Shown piece after piece: positions 60,593 to 64,000 of a DNA stretch of 64,000 nt. Made by a program: the position numbers and the translations under genes. This stretch comes from Desmodus rotundus (Eukaryota; Chordata; Mammalia; Chiroptera; Phyllostomidae). The DNA is taken from NCBI RefSeq assembly GCF_022682495.2, contig NC_071397.1:3563082-3627081 (forward strand), given 5' to 3'. Position 1 is the stretch's first letter, and each line of letters opens with the position of its first letter. A model generated the notes under the pieces. That model was not told the origin of the DNA, ran no database searches, and saw only the letters and a program-made list of their open reading frames with translations.

Positions 60593-61999
60593 TTGTCTCT
60601 TTTTAGACAAAAGCTATAGGCCATATTTTAAAAGATTTAACTGTCATAACACAAAAGTTGTAACAAATTTCTAATTCTTTATACCAGACACTTGGGTAGG
60701 AAGTAAGGACTACAAAAGAACTCAGTAAAAGCTACACACAGAAATAAATTGCCATTTTTTTTTGAAGGCTATCGGAAGATACACTGCTGAGGAGGACAGA
60801 AGTATCGATTTCTCAACTGCTCAAAAATTAAGTCTTTGAAAAGTGGCAGTAACATAATCTTTGAAATGAGGCTGGTTGCAGTTGTTGCTTAATTTCTAAT
60901 TTCAACCATAATAATAAGTGAAAATTTTCAAGGCAGAGATGAGACAAAAATAGTATAAAAAATGGAATTTGTCTAAGGAAGCTGATAATTTAGTTGGTTA
61001 GACAAAAACAACAAACAAGAAACAACCAAAAAAGAATAAATTGCATAAAAGAGTCCATGAAATAAAAATTTTCTTAAAGTTTAGCATAAGGGAAAAAACC
61101 TATTTTTTTAGAAAAAAGAAAAACAAAATGGTATGTATCCTTTTTGTCAAAGCACTGGCACTACAGAATTCAGGATTTTTTTCCTAATTCCAGGAGACAA
61201 AAAGTTAATCTTACTGCTGAAGTACAGAACTATATTACCATATATAATATCTTAAAATAAGTAGTCTCAAATCCTTTGGGAAACAATAGAAAATGTAGGT
61301 AATTTAAAAGGATAAAATAACAAAATTAAGGTGCTATATCAATCAAAAACATAAGCATTTGAAGTGGGATCAGGTAAACAGTGAACCGCAGAGGAAGCCA
61401 TTCTGAAGACGGCTGTAGTGGACGCCAAAATGGGGGACCACATAGTAAGGTGCGCGAGAGGGGAGGGATAAAGCATCTGACACTCGTGAAGACTCGGCTT
61501 CGTGTTCAGTAAGTATTACAACTTTCCACAATATCAGATACACTTACTTTAGTTAAAGTTTTATATAACATATGCCTGTTATTGAAGCATGCGAGAAAGA
61601 TATAAAGTGAAAGAAAAAGGTCACCCATTTCCTCCTTGTAAGAAGTCACTGTTATGTTTCCTTTGCATCCATTCAGGGTGTGCTGCTGCTTTTTAAAAAA
61701 CTCAAACACAAGTGACAGCATACTACACATTCCATTCTGAACTGCTCTTCACAAAATACACAGCAGATGCTCCTCCACTTGTTCTGGGGTTACGTTTGGA
61801 TACACCCATGGTTCAGTTGAAAGCATCATAGGTCAAAAAGGCATTTCATGCACCTAAGCTGCCCAATGTCACATGCTAACCCAGTCAGTTTCTACTGAAT
61901 GCGTATCACTTCTCTACAGGGTAGGAAATTGTCAGTCAAATCTCAAGGACCATCTGTATCTTGATCTTTCTCTGTCCACAGAAAGGAGACTATGCATTT

Positions 62000-62260
62000 T
62001 AGAGGTTCAAAGAGCAGCCTGCTTGAACGTCAGACGGCCTGCATTTGAGTACCAGGTCTGCCCCTTACTAGTTGTGTGACCTTGTTCTAGTTATTTAACT
62101 TCTGTGCCTCAGTTTCCTCATCTGCAAAATAATAATAGATTCTAGTACCTGCCATAATAATAGTGGTACCTGCCATAGATTTGTTGTAAGAATTATTAAA
62201 CAGAATATGGCAAATGCATGGCATAGTGCCTGGCATGTAATATGTATTTAATAAAGGATA
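62000..62260 (+). repeat. MIR, near full length
   Basis: Forward MIR with 'CTAGTTGTGTGACCTTGTTC', 'CTCAGTTTCCTCATCTGCAA', 'TAGTGCCTGGCATGTAATAT' and a final AATAAAGG. The best-preserved MIR here. Confidence 0.82.
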
Positions 62261-62442
62261 ACCATTGGAAATACAAATAGGCCAACCCTGTTCTCGCTGA
62301 CTGCTTAATAAGCCAGTCACTCTCCTATTGGGAAACATATTACCGACAGTACTCTAATAAGAACATTTGTCTGCTTTGCCCACTTGGTGCAAGTTTATTT
62401 GGAGAGTAAAGGCCCAGAAGTGCAAAGATTATATGCATTTTC

Positions 62443-62638
62443 TTCTTATTTCTTTTAAAGATTTTATTTATGTTTAGAGAGAAGGGAAGGGAGAGAAGCA
62501 TCAATGTATGGTTGCCCCTCATGCGCCCCCTACTGGGGATCTGGCCCGCAACCCAGGCAGGTGCCCTGACTGGGAATCAAACCAACGACCCTTTGCTTCA
62601 GTCTGGCACTCAATCCACTGAGCCACACCAGCCAGGGC
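62443..62638 (-). mobile_element. VES-type SINE
   Basis: Minus-strand copy: 'AAAGATTTTATTTATGTTTA' tail, 'CCCCTACTGGGGATCTGGCC' middle, 'GCCACACCAGCCAGGGCT' head. Confidence 0.92.
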
Positions 62639-62868
62639 TGTGCATTTTCAATTTGACAGATTTTGCCCAAATGCCCTTCCACAATGGCTGCACCAACTTA
62701 TCTGCCCACACCTGGTTCTACTGTGAAAAACCCTGAACCGTAAAGGAAATGTAAAGTCAGCTGTAATAAGCTGCTTTCCTGTCACTGATATTCCTCAAAG
62801 ACTCTTATGTGTTAGTGTAGGCAACATTTTTTAAAAACTATCAACTGATATATTAAGACAAATACTTT

Positions 62869-62985
62869 TTTTATTCCCCCCCACCCCAGCCATCCCCACC
62901 TCCCACCGTTGGCTGGGGTGGGGGGGAGTGGTGGGAAGAAAATGGAGACAACTGTACTTGAACAATGAAAAAGAGAGAGAAAAGA
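62869..62985 (+). mobile_element. 117-bp L1 insertion with inverted 5' part
   Basis: Flanked by a perfect 14-base duplication AAGACAAATACTTT (62855-62868 and 62986-62999). The right part is the end of a bat L1 3' UTR ('GACAACTGTACTTGAACAAT', then an A-rich end). The left part is the reverse complement of the adjacent G-rich 3' UTR, giving a hairpin with arms TGGCTGGGGTGGGGGG and its complement. Confidence 0.75.
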
Positions 62986-63529
62986 AAGACAAATACTTTA
63001 CACAGTCCTTCAGGAAATTTTTATATTGTGGGGGTTCTACTGTACATTTGTTCAAGACGTTTAGCCAATTACTGAGGAGCCAAGGTCTGTCTAGGTACCA
63101 AGAATACAAAGGTGGTCATTCCCCTCTTCCTTCCAAGGAACATGCAATGTAGTATGGCCAGTGGAAGAGAAACACAAATGCACTGTGTTTTTCTTTTTTT
63201 TCAGCAAAGCGTGGTGAACACTGAAACAGTGTATAAACAAGGGGCATTAGCCTTGGAGTAAGGGTTGGTGTGATCAGCAAAAGTTTAATTCACAGATGAT
63301 ATGTATGCTAGGCCTTAGAAGCTGGAAACCTCAACCATTGAATTTAGTCCACAGGAGCCCCAAGCTAAATGAGTCATGCCTGGCTTTTGCTTTCCTTCTC
63401 ATTGGAGAACATTAAAGCTTCTCACTGAATAAAACACACAGAGGGAAGAGCTGGAATGATTATCAACACGGGCATGTTCCTAAAATTGCCAACACTGGGG
63501 CTCTTTTCTTAAAAAGCATTTCCCCAATT

Positions 63530-63532
<3 letters not shown>

Positions 63533-63562
<30 letters not shown>
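63533..63562. repeat. (CA)n microsatellite
   Basis: About 15 units of CA. Confidence 0.93.
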
Positions 63563-63564
<2 letters not shown>

Positions 63565-63678
63565 TACAGAACTGTTGGAAAGTAGAGGAAAGCAGTGAGA
63601 ATACAATAAAAAAAATCCCTGAAATCTCAGCATCTGGGGTAAACTGTTAATTTCTCGGTTCATTTCTTTCAAATTATA

Positions 63679-63803
63679 CAGGGTAGGGCAAAAGTGGCTT
63701 TACAGTTGAGAATACACGAAACAGAGTTTATTCTTGTATGGTTATTTATTAATTATTGTAGTACTGTCCACACAAACTATAAACCTACTTTTGCCTCTCC
63801 CTG
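63679..63803. mobile_element. TA-flanked MITE (Tc1/mariner-like)
   Basis: 125 bp between TA dinucleotides (63677-63678 and 63804-63805). The inverted ends are CAGGGTAGGGCAAAAGTGGC and, from the right, CAGGGAGAGGCAAAAGTAGG. The interior is AT-rich and noncoding. Same family as 12936-13059, better preserved. Confidence 0.82.
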
Positions 63804-64000
63804 TACATACAGACTTCATGTGCACAGTAAATTTTTACATTCTTAAAATTCTGGTCATAGTTTTTTGGTTTTATAGTCTGGTCTTCATATTTCATATTAC
63901 ATGAGCATGTTTCTTGTTAAAAGATAGTATTTGAAAACATGACTTAATAACTACATACTATTTCGTAACATAAATATACCATAATTTCATCACTCCCCTT

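Larger units (their letters stand above)
23697..64000 (-). other. FKBP5: FKBP5 gene, 3' part (exons 4-11, partial)
   Basis: Eight exons on the minus strand join in frame to give residues 85-457 of FKBP51 (human numbering) followed by a stop codon. Introns 5-10 begin with GT and intron 4 appears to begin with GC; introns 4-10 and the visible end of intron 3 all end with AG. FKBP51 is a cytosolic and nuclear Hsp90 co-chaperone that lowers the hormone affinity of steroid receptors and takes part in a short negative feedback loop on the glucocorticoid receptor. I preferred FKBP5 over its paralogue FKBP4 because the TPR and tail residues follow FKBP51, for example 'LLMNEFE', '[11 protein letters not shown]' and the short tail ending in HV. 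The gene continues past the right edge: no exon encoding the front half of FK1 was found between 60289 and 64000. Confidence 0.97.
60289..64000 (-). other. FKBP5: FKBP5 intron 3 (3' part)
   Basis: The intron upstream of exon 4 runs off the right edge. It contains two VES SINEs, a MIR, a 117-bp L1 insertion with 14-bp target duplication, a (CA)n run and a TA-flanked MITE. No sequence encoding the missing FK1 strands (human residues about 45-84) was found. Confidence 0.85.

Noticed and set aside
60289..64000. FKBP5 exon 3 (front half of FK1)
   Set aside because: Searched the minus-strand frames for the conserved VYVHYKG-type and FDSS-type motifs and did not find them. The exon must lie beyond the window.

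Overview
This is a stretch of a placental-mammal nuclear genome, almost certainly from a bat. The evidence is about thirteen copies of a tRNA-derived SINE in both orientations. Each has the 'CCCTGGC..GTGGCTCAG' head, a 'CCCAGTCAGGGCAC' box, a 'GTTTCTCTCCCTC' tail and an A-rich end, which is the VES family of bats. LINE-1 and half-L1 pieces, old MIR/L2/MER elements and Tc1/mariner DNA transposons make up most of the rest. I cannot resolve the species.

The only protein gene I can support is FKBP5 (FKBP51), on the minus strand. Coding exons 4 to 11 (human exon numbering, recalled) run from 60288 down to 26214, with the 3' UTR ending near 23700. The eight exons total 1124 nt and encode 373 residues plus the stop codon. 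That is exactly the length of human FKBP51 from Gln85 to Val457, with no frameshift or internal stop. Exons 1-3, the promoter and the N-terminal half of FK1 lie beyond position 64000. The protein is an Hsp90 co-chaperone that restrains glucocorticoid, progesterone and androgen receptors: FK1 (exons 3-5), FK2 (exons 5-7), then a TPR domain (exons 8-10) and a tail (exon 11).

Layout: 1-1100 is a CpG-rich segment with CCAAT boxes, possibly a promoter of something outside the window. Positions 1100-23700 are intergenic and repeat-rich: several L1s, SINEs, an internally deleted mariner carrying captured MER20 sequence, and a small TA-flanked MITE. No second gene was recognised there. From 23700 to the right edge is FKBP5. 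Its 16.4-kb intron 5 holds a perfect palindromic glucocorticoid response element at 46325-46339, matching the steroid-induced feedback known for this gene. It also holds two half-L1 elements arranged head to head. Intron 8 has a CpG-rich promoter-like block that merges into an old MaLR LTR. Intron 4 appears to use a GC donor.

Nothing in the window looks like an undescribed molecular system. The most interesting points are the mariner with MER20 filler, the conserved GRE, the GC-AG intron, the Val119 substitution in the FK1 proline-rich loop, and complementary C14/G14 tracts flanking exon 9. Family names and human-protein comparisons come from memory; no database search was run.
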